A DNA stretch of 64,000 nucleotides from Snodgrassella alvi (GTDB taxonomy: Bacteria > Pseudomonadota > Gammaproteobacteria > Burkholderiales > Neisseriaceae). The notes under the pieces were generated by a model. It saw only the letters and a list, made by a program, of their open reading frames with translations. It did no database searches and was not told where the DNA came from. The position numbers and the translations under genes were made by a program. Of this stretch, positions 56,347-64,000 are shown one piece after another (positions within the stretch are counted from its first letter, which is position 1; each line of letters opens with the position of its first letter). The stretch covers positions 186,001 to 250,000 of the forward strand of contig NZ_MEIO01000055.1 in the NCBI RefSeq assembly GCF_002777745.1, in the 5' to 3' direction.

Positions 56347-57297
56347 ATGAAGCTGCAACAGTTACGCTATGCAGTTGAAGTTTATCGTCAGAATCTGAAT
56401 GTCTCGGAAGCAGCGGAAGTGCTGTTTACTTCACAGCCGGGTATTTCCAAGCAGATTCGCATGCTGGAAGAAGAATTAGGGGTGCCACTGTTTATCCGCC
56501 ACGGCAAACGTATGGTTGCAGTTACGGCACCGGGCAAAATTGTACTGGAAACTGCTGAACGTGTTTTACGTGAGGTACAGAATATCAAGCGCATTGGCAC
56601 AGAATTTGCCGACCAGAATATTGGTTCTCTGACTATTGCTACTACTCATACACTGGCGCGTTATCGTTTACCGGAAGTTGTATCTGCTTTTATTGAACGC
56701 TATCCTCAGGTTCAGTTAAGCATTCATACAGCCAGCCCTAAAGCCATCAGCCACATGGTATTAGATGGAGAAGTAGACTTTGCCATTGGTATGGAAATAG
56801 AGATTGAACACCCTGAATTGCGTAAACTGAGCTGTGAAGCATGGAATCGCAGTGTTATTGTTCCCGATAATCATCCACTCCTGAGCCTGAACCGACCGTT
56901 ACGGCTAGAGGACATTGCTGCTTATCCACTTATTTCCTATGATATTGCTTTTAGTGAACAATCCAAAATCGCCCGTGCTTTTGCTCAGGAAGGTTGCAGT
57001 TTACCCAGAGTGGTGCTAGCTTCAGCGGATACAGATGTCATAAAGACTTATGTAAAACAAGAATTGGGGATTGGACTACTGGCCAGTATGGCTTTTGACC
57101 CAAAGCAGGATCAGGGTTTACAACTGATTAGCGCAGAACATTTATTTGAACCTTCGTTTTCACAGATAATACTTAGACAGGATGTTTATCTGCGTGGTTT
57201 TGGCTATGAATTTCTGGCATTATTCGCTCCAAGACTAACCCGTGCCCAGATTGAGTCTGCACTATATTCTTCTTTCGAAGAAGATTTTTCAATTTAG
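56347..57297 (+). CDS. cysB: CysB-type LysR-family transcriptional regulator
   Basis: LysR regulator of 316 residues. N-terminal winged HTH: MKLQQLRYAVEVYRQNLNVS, EAAEVLFTSQPGISKQIRML, EEELGVPLFIRHGKRMVAVT. The CysB-specific effector domain follows: TIATTHTLARYRLPEVVSAF, VDFAIGMEIEIEHPEL, and ADTDVIKTYVKQELGIGLLA. CysB/Cbl proteins sense O-acetylserine or sulfate and control sulfur assimilation and cysteine genes; cysE in this window makes O-acetylserine. Convergent with fabG. Confidence 0.92.
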   Translation: MKLQQLRYAVEVYRQNLNVSEAAEVLFTSQPGISKQIRMLEEELGVPLFIRHGKRMVAVTAPGKIVLETAERVLREVQNIKRIGTEFADQNIGSLTIATTHTLARYRLPEVVSAFIERYPQVQLSIHTASPKAISHMVLDGEVDFAIGMEIEIEHPELRKLSCEAWNRSVIVPDNHPLLSLNRPLRLEDIAAYPLISYDIAFSEQSKIARAFAQEGCSLPRVVLASADTDVIKTYVKQELGIGLLASMAFDPKQDQGLQLISAEHLFEPSFSQIILRQDVYLRGFGYEFLALFAPRLTRAQIESALYSSFEEDFSI

Positions 57298-57312
57298 CTA
57301 TTTATTTATACT

Positions 57313-57347
57313 ATAGCCATTTTGTACATATTATACAAAATGGCTAT
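57313..57347. terminator. Stem-loop between convergent cysB and fabG
   Basis: Perfect 14-bp arms 57313-57326 and 57334-57347 (ATAGCCATTTTGTA and its complement) with a seven-base loop, 15-20 bases beyond both stop codons. It has no long T-run but is well placed to end both transcripts. Confidence 0.65.
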
Positions 57348-57367
57348 GCAAGTATTTTAAATCGATA

Positions 57368-58111
57368 TCAGGGCATCAGCATTCCACCGTTAACGTGCAA
57401 TGTTTGCCCCGTGATATAACGAGCCTCTTCGCTGGCCAGAAACAATACAGCTGCGGCCACATCTTCCACAGTACCAAAATGATTCAATGCGGTTTGTGCT
57501 GCAAAGAAATCACGTTGCTCCTGTGGCAAAGCCTGTGTCATATCGGTTTCAATAAACCCAGGTGCAACACAGTTTACAGTAATACCACGTGAACCTACTT
57601 CGCGCGCCATTGATTTGCTGAATCCAACCAGTCCGGCCTTAGCAGCGGCATAATTAGTCTGTCCAGCATTACCAGTAAAGCCAATTACGGAAGTTACATT
57701 GATAATTCGACCCCAGCGTGCTTTCATCATGCTGCGTGTTACCGCTTTGCTAGCACGAAAGGCGGATTTCAAGTTGATTTGCATGATTTCATCCCACTCC
57801 GCTTCTTTCATGCGCATCAGTAAGTTATCACGGGTAATACCAGCATTATTTACCAGGATTGCAATATTTCCGATATTACTTTCAATATCCGCAATCAGAT
57901 TTTCAATACTGTTTTCTTCAGCAATGCGTAACTCCCGCCCTTCACCGCCAACATCAGCCAGTGCCTGATTAATACTAGTTACTCCGTTAGCAGAAGTTGC
58001 CGTACCGATTACCTTAGCTCCTTTTTCTGCTAGAAACCGGGCAATAGCCGCACCAATTCCTCGAGTTGCACCAGTTACCAGAGCGATCTTACCTGTTAAA
58101 TCCTGATTCAT
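57368..58111 (-). CDS. fabG: 3-oxoacyl-[ACP] reductase FabG
   Basis: NADPH-dependent reductase of fatty-acid elongation, 247 residues. SDR motifs: ALVTGATRGIGAAIARFLAE, LVNNAGITRDNLLMRM (typical FabG), Ser in NVTSVIGFTGNAGQTNYAAA with the Tyr-x3-Lys, and ITVNCVAPGFIETDMTQALP. It follows fabD by 11 bases. acpP, normally next, is not in this position; the neighbour is the convergent cysB gene. Confidence 0.97.
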   Translation of the reverse strand: MNQDLTGKIALVTGATRGIGAAIARFLAEKGAKVIGTATSANGVTSINQALADVGGEGRELRIAEENSIENLIADIESNIGNIAILVNNAGITRDNLLMRMKEAEWDEIMQINLKSAFRASKAVTRSMMKARWGRIINVTSVIGFTGNAGQTNYAAAKAGLVGFSKSMAREVGSRGITVNCVAPGFIETDMTQALPQEQRDFFAAQTALNHFGTVEDVAAAVLFLASEEARYITGQTLHVNGGMLMP

Positions 58112-58122
58112 AATTCTTTCCT

Positions 58123-59067
58123 TTAGCTGGCAGAATGCGCAGCAATAAAACTTTCTATGGTTTCCACACTAGTTAACGCAGCACAACTGGCACTTTTATC
58201 AATCCGCTTGGCCAGCCCAGCCAGCACTTTACCTGGACCACACTCAGCAAACTCAGTAATACCTTCTGCCACCAGCTTGCTCACTGTTTCTGTCCAGCGT
58301 ACAGGTGAATACAGCTGCTGTACCAGTGCCTGTTTAATCGTTTCCGACTCTGAATGCATAGCAACATCTACATTATGTAATACTGGAATCTGCGGTGTTG
58401 CAACATTAATCTGTGCCAGAGCTACCTCCAGTTTGGCAGCAGCCGGTTTCATCAGGCAACAGTGAGAAGGGACGGATACGGGTAAAGGCAGGGCGCGTTT
58501 GGCACCAGCTGCTTTAGCCAATTCACAGGCACGGGCAATAGCTTCAGTATTTCCAGCTATCACAATCTGACCGGGTGAATTATAGTTTACTGCTTCGGCA
58601 ACTGTACCAGACAATTCGTTTTCTGCCTGCAAACAAACCTGACGCACACTATCATCATCCAGTCCAAGTATTGCTGCCATCGCACCCTGACCGGCCGGTA
58701 CAGCTTCCTGCATCAGCTGGGCACGCAGACGAACCAGTTTAACAGCATCATTAAAGGCCAGGCTACCGGCAGCTACCAGAGCAGTGTATTCACCCAGACT
58801 ATGCCCTGCCAGCACCACCGGCATCTGGCCGTTCAGTTGCTGATAAACACGCCAGCTAGCAATGCCAGCAGTCAACATTAATGGCTGGGTATTAACAGTT
58901 TCGTTCAGGGCAGTACTATCCTCACCATTCATCAGTGCCCATAAATCCTGATCAAGCGCTGACGAGGCTTGTTTGAATGTTTCTTTAACAACGGCCATAT
59001 CGTTGAAACCAGCCATCATATTGAGACTTTGTGACCCCTGACCGGGAAAGAAAAAAGCAATACTCAT
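58123..59067 (-). CDS. fabD: Malonyl-CoA:ACP transacylase FabD
   Basis: Loads malonate onto ACP, 314 residues. Start MSIAFFFPGQGSQSLNMMAG, active-site Ser in VLAGHSLGEYTALVAAG, Arg in VRLRAQLMQEAVPAGQGAMA, and His in PVSVPSHCCLMKPAA. Normal length. It is separated from fabH by a glycosyltransferase-like gene. Confidence 0.97.
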   Translation of the reverse strand: MSIAFFFPGQGSQSLNMMAGFNDMAVVKETFKQASSALDQDLWALMNGEDSTALNETVNTQPLMLTAGIASWRVYQQLNGQMPVVLAGHSLGEYTALVAAGSLAFNDAVKLVRLRAQLMQEAVPAGQGAMAAILGLDDDSVRQVCLQAENELSGTVAEAVNYNSPGQIVIAGNTEAIARACELAKAAGAKRALPLPVSVPSHCCLMKPAAAKLEVALAQINVATPQIPVLHNVDVAMHSESETIKQALVQQLYSPVRWTETVSKLVAEGITEFAECGPGKVLAGLAKRIDKSASCAALTSVETIESFIAAHSAS

Positions 59068-59105
59068 AGTCTTCCTTGATTTGAATAGAACTAACGTCCA
59101 GATGA

Positions 59106-59969
59106 TTATTTTGATGGAGGCTGATCTGCCTGTAAGGGCTGATTGTAGTGCAGAAACATTCTGGCACCAGTTGGAGCGCCTATTGCATAGGCCAGATTGA
59201 CTTCCAGTGACTGGGCAAATGGCCCCTGATAGATTTTATTACCCATATGAGTTAGATTCGAGCGCGCATCAATATAAACTTTACCGCCCAGCAGATTCCA
59301 TAAACGGCAAAAACTAAAATCCTCAGACAAATAACGTTTAGTTACCGGATCGATTAAACAGTCATAAAAACGATAATGATAGCCCTGATCGGCAACCCCA
59401 AGTGAATCGGGCTGATATTGAAGTTCAGGATAAGCTTCCATCAGACGGGTAAAGACCTGACGCTTAATAACCATGAAACCGGTTGGCGCCTCTGGAAGCT
59501 CGATAAATCCTTCATCATCAACTTGTACATGTACTTCATTATTGGCATCTGTCCGACTGATGTTGATGGTATAGCGGGTATAAGTAGCATTGAACTGCTG
59601 CTGGGTCATATGCGCATCAATACCTTCAGCCGGCCATGATTCACGCTTGAGCGGATATACACCGGCAACAATATCGCGATCAGCCAGTAGTAAACGCTGA
59701 AATGCTTCTGATGAAAAACCGATATCAGTATCAATCCAGCACAAATGTGTCCATTCAGGATGCGCCAGAAACTCAGCTACACAATTATTGCGCGCTCTGG
59801 TAATCAGACTTTCACCCTGATGCATGAATACCTGTATTGGAAAACCAGCACTAGTATGCTCGGCCACTAAAGCCAGCAATGACTGCACATAATTACCAAA
59901 GTAACGGCCATCATGACTGGGTGACATGATAACCGGATACATACTGGCTAAAGCAGATTGAGGTAGCAT
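59106..59969 (-). CDS. Glycosyltransferase-like (GT-A fold) protein inside the fab cluster
   Basis: The 287-residue protein resembles GT-A nucleotide-sugar enzymes: PVIMSPSHDGRYFGNYVQSL start, HQGESLITRARNNCVAEFL, the acidic metal motif in HLCWIDTDIGFSSEAFQRLL, DRDIVAGVYPLKRESW, and LSEDFSFCRLWNLLGGKVYI near the end. There is no membrane segment. It is homologous in layout to uncharacterised proteins annotated as hypothetical glycosyltransferases; the acceptor is unknown. It lies 24 bases after fabH and 38 before fabD, so it is probably transcribed with them. Confidence 0.65.
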   Translation of the reverse strand: MLPQSALASMYPVIMSPSHDGRYFGNYVQSLLALVAEHTSAGFPIQVFMHQGESLITRARNNCVAEFLAHPEWTHLCWIDTDIGFSSEAFQRLLLADRDIVAGVYPLKRESWPAEGIDAHMTQQQFNATYTRYTINISRTDANNEVHVQVDDEGFIELPEAPTGFMVIKRQVFTRLMEAYPELQYQPDSLGVADQGYHYRFYDCLIDPVTKRYLSEDFSFCRLWNLLGGKVYIDARSNLTHMGNKIYQGPFAQSLEVNLAYAIGAPTGARMFLHYNQPLQADQPPSK

Positions 59970-59993
59970 AATCTGACTCTGATAAGAACAATA

Positions 59994-60956
59994 TTAGTAT
60001 TTCAGGGTAATTGCACCCCAGGCAAAGCCACCACCAATACCTTCGAGCAATAAAGTTTGGCCACGCTGAATGCGGCCAGTTTTAATTCCTTCATCCAGAG
60101 CCAATGGGATAGAAGCAGCAGAAGTATTTCCTTGTTCTGCCAGTGTAACAATTACTTTTTCCATCGGTACGCCTAGATGGCGGGCAGTGGATTCGATAAT
60201 ACGTAGATTGGCCTGATGTGGAATAATCCAGTCTATATCGACTGGCTGCAAACCAGATTCTTCAATAACTTCTTTAGCAATATTAGCCAGTGCCTTGACA
60301 GCAAATTTATATACTGCCTGACCATCCATATAAAGATAGGGCGACCCTTCAATGGCACCGGCAGCAATTTTTCCCGGTGTTTGCAGGATATGGCTATAGC
60401 TGCCATCTGCCCGTAATCTGGTTTTAATAATACCACCCTCTTGTTCGGAGGCTCCCAGAATTATGGCACCGGCACCATCGCCAAACAACACACAGGTACG
60501 CCGGTCATTCCAATCTAACAGACGGCTGAAAGTTTCGGCACCAATAACCAGTGCTCTGCTCGCCATACCGCTTTTAATATAGGCATTAGCCGTAGCTACT
60601 GCATACATGAATCCGGCACAGACTGCCTGAACATCAAATGCCGGACAACCGGAAATACCAAGTTTGTTCTGTACAATACAGGCAGTAGCAGGGAAAGTCA
60701 TGTCTGGTGTTGATGTAGCGACAATAATCAGATCGATGTCTTCTGCAGCTATAGCAGCATCAGTCAGTGCGGCCTGTGCCGCAGCAACAGCCAGATCACT
60801 AGTCTGTTCAGTTTCAGCAGCAATATGGCGCGCTTTGATACCGGTGCGCGTGGCAATCCACTCATCAGAGGTATCTACGATTTTGCTCAGGTCATCATTG
60901 GACATACGGCGTGCAGGCAGATAACTGCCTGTGCCTAGAATATGAGCATTTAGCAT
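59994..60956 (-). CDS. fabH: 3-oxoacyl-[ACP] synthase III FabH
   Basis: Initiates fatty-acid synthesis by condensing acetyl-CoA with malonyl-ACP, 320 residues. Catalytic Cys in [20 protein letters not shown], His in [20 protein letters not shown], Asn in [17 protein letters not shown]. Start motif [18 protein letters not shown]. It follows plsX as in E. coli. Confidence 0.97.
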   Translation of the reverse strand: MLNAHILGTGSYLPARRMSNDDLSKIVDTSDEWIATRTGIKARHIAAETEQTSDLAVAAAQAALTDAAIAAEDIDLIIVATSTPDMTFPATACIVQNKLGISGCPAFDVQAVCAGFMYAVATANAYIKSGMASRALVIGAETFSRLLDWNDRRTCVLFGDGAGAIILGASEQEGGIIKTRLRADGSYSHILQTPGKIAAGAIEGSPYLYMDGQAVYKFAVKALANIAKEVIEESGLQPVDIDWIIPHQANLRIIESTARHLGVPMEKVIVTLAEQGNTSAASIPLALDEGIKTGRIQRGQTLLLEGIGGGFAWGAITLKY

Positions 60957-61033
60957 GGCATAGTCTTTATTTACGACAAAGGCCTCATTTTAAACAAAGT
61001 CATTTAACTTGTCTGCCTTTGTAACAGGGTGAT

Positions 61034-62059
61034 TTATTCTTCCAGTGCAGCCAGTTGCTGTGCCACACCAGCCTGAATTTTCGTGATTGAATCTGCCTTG
61101 ATGGCCTTATAAGCCTCCTGCAATGCAAAGCAGAAACCCGTAGCATCGGTGCCGCCATGGCTTTTGACTACCACACCACGCAGGCCAAGAAAGATAGCAC
61201 CATTGAAACGTCGTGGGTCCAGACGCCGTTTAAAGCCTTTTAATGTTGGTAACGCAATTAAAGCAGCCAGTTTATTAAACCAGCTGCGGGTAAACTCTTC
61301 TTTAACAACTGTACCAACGAATTTGACAGCACCCTCAATACTTTTCAGCATGGCATTGCCAGTAAAACCATCAACTACGAGTACATCAACTTCGGCGGTA
61401 AAAATAGCATTACCTTCAACATTACCGATAAAATTCAGATCACTGCGCCGTAAAAGCTGATGGGCTTCCTTGGTAACTGCATTACCTTTGATATCTTCGG
61501 TGCCCACATTGAGCAACCCTACCCGCGGGCGGATATTTTCAGGCGATAAAGCCGCCACCTGTTGGCTGCCAGCAATAGCAAACTGTAAAAGCTGAGTACT
61601 ACTGCAATCAACATTAGCACCAAGATCAAGTACCAGTGTTACATGATTATTTCGACCGGGTAAAAACTTAGCAATGGCTGGACGGTCAATACCGGTAATG
61701 GTTTTCAACACAAAGCGTGCGGTAGCCATCAGAGCACCAGTATTACCGGCCGATACAGCAGCCTGTGCCTGACCTTCCTTTATCTGGTTGATAGCCACAC
61801 GCATTGAAGAATCTTTTTTATTCTTGAGTGCTGATGTTGGTTCTTCATCCATGCCTACCACTTCACTGGCCGCACAGATGGTAATCCGTTCCATGGAGGC
61901 ATTGGCTTTGGTTAATGCAGTTCTGATTTTAGTCTCATCACCAACAAGAATCAGTGCTGCATCTGGTTGCTGCTGTAAAAATGTCAGCGCTCCCGGAATG
62001 GTTACATCCAGTCCAAAATCGCCCCCCATTGCATCAACTGCGATGGTTTTCAAGGTCAT
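61034..62059 (-). CDS. plsX: Phosphate acyltransferase PlsX
   Basis: Makes acyl-phosphate from acyl-ACP for phospholipid synthesis, 341 residues. Signatures: KTIAVDAMGGDFGLDVTIPG, SAGNTGALMATARFVLKT, ALLNVG-type segment GLLNVGTEDIKGN, VEGNAIFTAEVDVLVVDGFT-GN, and GLRGVVVKSHGGTDA. Start three bases past the stop of the phosphoribosyltransferase gene, implying coupling. The C-terminus ends in an alanine/glutamate tail. Confidence 0.97.
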   Translation of the reverse strand: MTLKTIAVDAMGGDFGLDVTIPGALTFLQQQPDAALILVGDETKIRTALTKANASMERITICAASEVVGMDEEPTSALKNKKDSSMRVAINQIKEGQAQAAVSAGNTGALMATARFVLKTITGIDRPAIAKFLPGRNNHVTLVLDLGANVDCSSTQLLQFAIAGSQQVAALSPENIRPRVGLLNVGTEDIKGNAVTKEAHQLLRRSDLNFIGNVEGNAIFTAEVDVLVVDGFTGNAMLKSIEGAVKFVGTVVKEEFTRSWFNKLAALIALPTLKGFKRRLDPRRFNGAIFLGLRGVVVKSHGGTDATGFCFALQEAYKAIKADSITKIQAGVAQQLAALEE

Positions 62060-62062
62060 ATG

Positions 62063-62590
62063 TCATGCCTCAGGTGTAGTTTGGGCTGCAACACTTTCAT
62101 AGTGCTCATCAATATCAAGTGCATCCCAAGGATAATTAATCCACCAGTCATCAACTTGTATTGCACTATAGAAAGGTAAATCTGCAGGCAGCACCCCTTT
62201 TTTGGGTTTACGTTTCTCGTGCAATACGGCAACTCCTAACTGCTGGAAACCTTCGTGCTGCAATTCGCGAATACAGTATTCGAGTGTGGCCCGACTATCG
62301 TCCACCTCGTCAACAATCAGCAGTTTCTTGTCTTTCATTTTTTCATCAAAACCATTAGTCCACTGGATTTTCTGTGGACAGTCAGTCGGACGGTCGTTGA
62401 TATCATAATAAGACAAAGTAACAGTATATACAGGAATATTCAGAAAACTACGCAATATACGAGCCGGAATAAATCCACCGCCACCGATAGCAATCATTGC
62501 ATCAAATGAATGTCCTGATTTCTGGATTTTTTCTGCCAACTCTTTGATGGCACGATGTATATCTTCGTAGTTATACCAGATTTTTTTCAT
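62063..62590 (-). CDS. Phosphoribosyltransferase of the purine-salvage type
   Basis: The 175-residue type I PRTase has the PRPP loop in KLLIVDEVDDSRATLEYCI and a glycine-rich loop AMIAIGGGGFIPARILRSFL. KKIWYNYEDIHRAIKELAEK starts it, and DDWWINYPWDALDI is typical of xanthine/guanine or hypoxanthine PRTases near the C-terminus. Exact base preference is uncertain. It replaces nothing in the classical rpmF-plsX order but is inserted between them and, by its three-base spacing, tied to plsX. A terminator separates it from rpmF. Confidence 0.8.
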   Translation of the reverse strand: MKKIWYNYEDIHRAIKELAEKIQKSGHSFDAMIAIGGGGFIPARILRSFLNIPVYTVTLSYYDINDRPTDCPQKIQWTNGFDEKMKDKKLLIVDEVDDSRATLEYCIRELQHEGFQQLGVAVLHEKRKPKKGVLPADLPFYSAIQVDDWWINYPWDALDIDEHYESVAAQTTPEA

Positions 62591-62691
62591 GGGAAACCCG
62601 GGTCAATATAAAGAGCAGACCACTGATGGCTGCTGGAAAAGTGGAAATATAATATCTGATCAGGATGAGTCATCCTGCTGACAGTGGATAC

Positions 62692-62728
62692 AAAAAAGCC
62701 AGTGATTGCTGATGCAATGTCTGGCTTT
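62692..62728 (-). terminator. Terminator after rpmF
   Basis: Stem AAAGCCAG..ATTGC / GCAAT..CTGGCTTT (62695-62728) with a TGAT loop and a two-base internal mismatch, followed on the minus strand by six Ts. It would partially or fully separate yceD-rpmF from the plsX genes. Confidence 0.8.
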
Positions 62729-62757
62729 CATACGCATTGAATAATCACAGGTGTGAA

Positions 62758-62937
62758 TTATTCACCTTTAACTTTGATCACCTTGCGTCCACGGTACATA
62801 CCGTTTGGAGAAATGTGGTGACGCAGATGTACTTCACCAGTATTGGTGTCAGTAGAAACCTGTACAGCGGTCAGACCGTCATGTGAACGGTGCATACCAC
62901 GTTTTGAAGGGGATTTTTTGTTTTGTTGTACTGCCAT
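62758..62937 (-). CDS. rpmF: 50S ribosomal protein L32
   Basis: A 59-residue basic ribosomal protein: [20 protein letters not shown] at the start and [18 protein letters not shown] near the end, the usual L32 layout; the zinc cysteines found in some L32 proteins are absent. It is too short for the long-ORF list and was read directly. GGAGC precedes the ATG by eight bases. It follows yceD by 32 bases, the conserved neighbour. Confidence 0.97.
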   Translation of the reverse strand: MAVQQNKKSPSKRGMHRSHDGLTAVQVSTDTNTGEVHLRHHISPNGMYRGRKVIKVKGE

Positions 62938-62969
62938 GTTAAAGCTCCTGGGTAATTTAAGTTAATTCG

Positions 62970-63473
62970 TTAGTGGCCGCTTTTCAGTCCTGCCAATCTG
63001 GCAAAAGGATTGCCAGAGTCTTGATTGGTTTGGGTTGCCAGAGTGTGATCACAATCTTCATGGCGCGGAGCAACCGGAATCGCCATTAAAATCTGGTCTT
63101 CCAGCAGTGCAGTAAGATTATATTCTGCACTCCATACTGCGCCTTCAAGTGATTCATCAGCGGCCATGGCCTCGTCCAGCAATTGTTCGCTGGTAAACAG
63201 CACCACATGCGACTGATCATTCAGCGCCCAGGAAACTGCCTGTAAACAGCGCTGACACACCAGCTGCAATTCGCCCTCTATACTGATATCGATAAAAGGA
63301 CGCTGCCAGCGGTCAATACCACCGCTGACTTTATACTGGATAATGCCTTCGCGTTGCGCCAAAAGTTCATGTGACCAAACCCGCCGGTCAAGCGCCTGAA
63401 GCTGCAATTGACCGCCGCGTTGCTGTTGTTCACGTGTGAACGTGGCTGTATCAATCAAAATAGGGTCTAACAT
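62970..63473 (-). CDS. yceD: YceD/DUF177 family protein, 23S rRNA accumulation
   Basis: Conserved partner of rpmF, 167 residues, needed for normal 23S rRNA levels in E. coli. Hallmarks: FIDISIEGELQLVCQRCLQA with the Cys-x2-Cys pair, ESLEGAVWSAEYNLTALLED, QILMAIPVAPRHEDC, and NPFARLAGLKSGH at the end. I use the ATG at 63473 (MLDPILIDTATF); a longer frame reaching 63596 would run into the divergent maf gene. Confidence 0.92.
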   Translation of the reverse strand: MLDPILIDTATFTREQQQRGGQLQLQALDRRVWSHELLAQREGIIQYKVSGGIDRWQRPFIDISIEGELQLVCQRCLQAVSWALNDQSHVVLFTSEQLLDEAMAADESLEGAVWSAEYNLTALLEDQILMAIPVAPRHEDCDHTLATQTNQDSGNPFARLAGLKSGH

Positions 63474-63524
63474 AAACGGCGGATGATATAATTTAACCTT
63501 TATAATGTCAATGAGTTCGCACTT

Positions 63525-64000
63525 ATGCCGATTGAGAAAAAGCTGATTTTGGCTTCCAGTTCGCGTTTTCGCCAACAGCAGCTTCAGCAATTGCACATCC
63601 CTTTTGAGGCGGTTAGCCCTGATTTTGATGAAACACCGCTACCCGCTGAAACCGCACCGCAGACTGCCTTGCGTCTGGCCAGTGGTAAAGCATATTCCCT
63701 GGCCAGTCATTACCCGGATGCTTTGATTATAGGCTGCGATCAGGTAGCTTGGTGTTGCGAACAGCAATTAGGTAAGCCGCTAACCGTGGCAAAAGCACAA
63801 CAGATGTTACACTATTTAAGTGGTCAGGAAGTGGTATTTTACAGTGCATTGACTGTACTGAATGTTGCTGAAAACCGTCTGCACCAGCACGTTGATGAAA
63901 CGCGCGTTATGATGCGTACTCTAACAGATGCCCAGATTAATCATTATCTAACACTGGAGCCTGATGCAATACATTGTGCCGGTGCCGCCAAAAGTGAGGG
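63525..64000 (+). CDS. yceF: Maf nucleotide pyrophosphatase, YceF type (3' end outside window)
   Basis: Partial gene, about 158 residues visible. MPIEKKLILASSSRFRQQQL, SPDFDETPLPAETAPQTALR, IIGCDQVAWCCEQQLGKPLT, and EPDAIHCAGAAKSEG at the edge mark the m7GTP-specific Maf subgroup, distinct from the YhdE-type Maf at 14409. Conserved divergent neighbour of yceD. A house-cleaning enzyme for modified nucleotides. Confidence 0.93.
   Translation, partial: MPIEKKLILASSSRFRQQQLQQLHIPFEAVSPDFDETPLPAETAPQTALRLASGKAYSLASHYPDALIIGCDQVAWCCEQQLGKPLTVAKAQQMLHYLSGQEVVFYSALTVLNVAENRLHQHVDETRVMMRTLTDAQINHYLTLEPDAIHCAGAAKSE

Overview
The window looks like chromosomal DNA of a member of the Neisseriaceae, probably a gut-symbiont type such as Snodgrassella. 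This is inferred from an RmpM-like OmpA protein, two neisserial-type trimeric porins, a PglL-type O-oligosaccharyltransferase, the his-tat gene order, and a perfect inverted pair of the 12-mer AGGCTGCCTGAA. From memory that 12-mer is one of the Neisseriaceae DNA-uptake-sequence dialects. The genus is not proven. Base composition is moderately AT-rich and most genes are ordinary housekeeping genes.

Layout. 1-7661 (minus strand): end of pglL, tatABC and most of a histidine operon (hisB, H, A, F, I, E), with a small membrane-protein gene and a 0.9 kb decayed stretch inside it. 7894-10052: a PhoH-family ATPase, a broken remnant and a short-chain dehydrogenase. 10099-14268: an acuR/acuI-like locus. 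The TetR-type repressor gene is cut in two by about 2.3 kb of plasmid-like DNA carrying an 11-bp tandem array, a ribbon-helix-helix gene, a ParA pseudogene and an NTF2-like gene. The intact acuI-like reductase keeps two TetR-type operators around its -10 box. 14409-18845: maf, a small lipoprotein, then a compact mutagenesis/repair operon (umuD-like, a DEDDh exonuclease + GIY-YIG nuclease fusion, umuC) headed by a palindrome that abuts the first start codon. 19350-20176: a cysteine hydrolase and tRNA-Lys/tRNA-Asn.

20711-28110 is a complete short-chain fatty-acid module: atoDAEB for acetoacetate uptake, activation and thiolysis, followed by the AtoS-AtoC two-component pair. A sigma-54 promoter and two candidate AtoC enhancer sites lie upstream of atoD, so sensing, transport and catabolism form one circuit. 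28341-38631: exonuclease III, pyrE, a DedA protein, two tandem porins with a shared leader hairpin, RNase E and divergent rluC. 38656-51654: galU, dihydroxyacetone kinase, an S49 peptidase, pyrD, RNase G, cysE, tRNA-Met, ychF, tyrS and argG. 51749-55880: an accessory patch with a decayed ORF, a J-domain-like membrane protein, a PhyH-family oxygenase and a YiiX-type lipoprotein, then RmpM. 56347-64000: a CysB-type regulator, the yceD-rpmF-plsX-fabH-fabD-fabG lipid cluster with two extra genes inserted, and the start of a second maf.

The least ordinary parts are the plasmid-derived insertion in the repressor gene, the umuD/exonuclease-GIY-YIG/umuC operon with its start-site palindrome, and the sigma-54-controlled ato module. 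None of the functional statements was tested by database search; they rest on motif reading.
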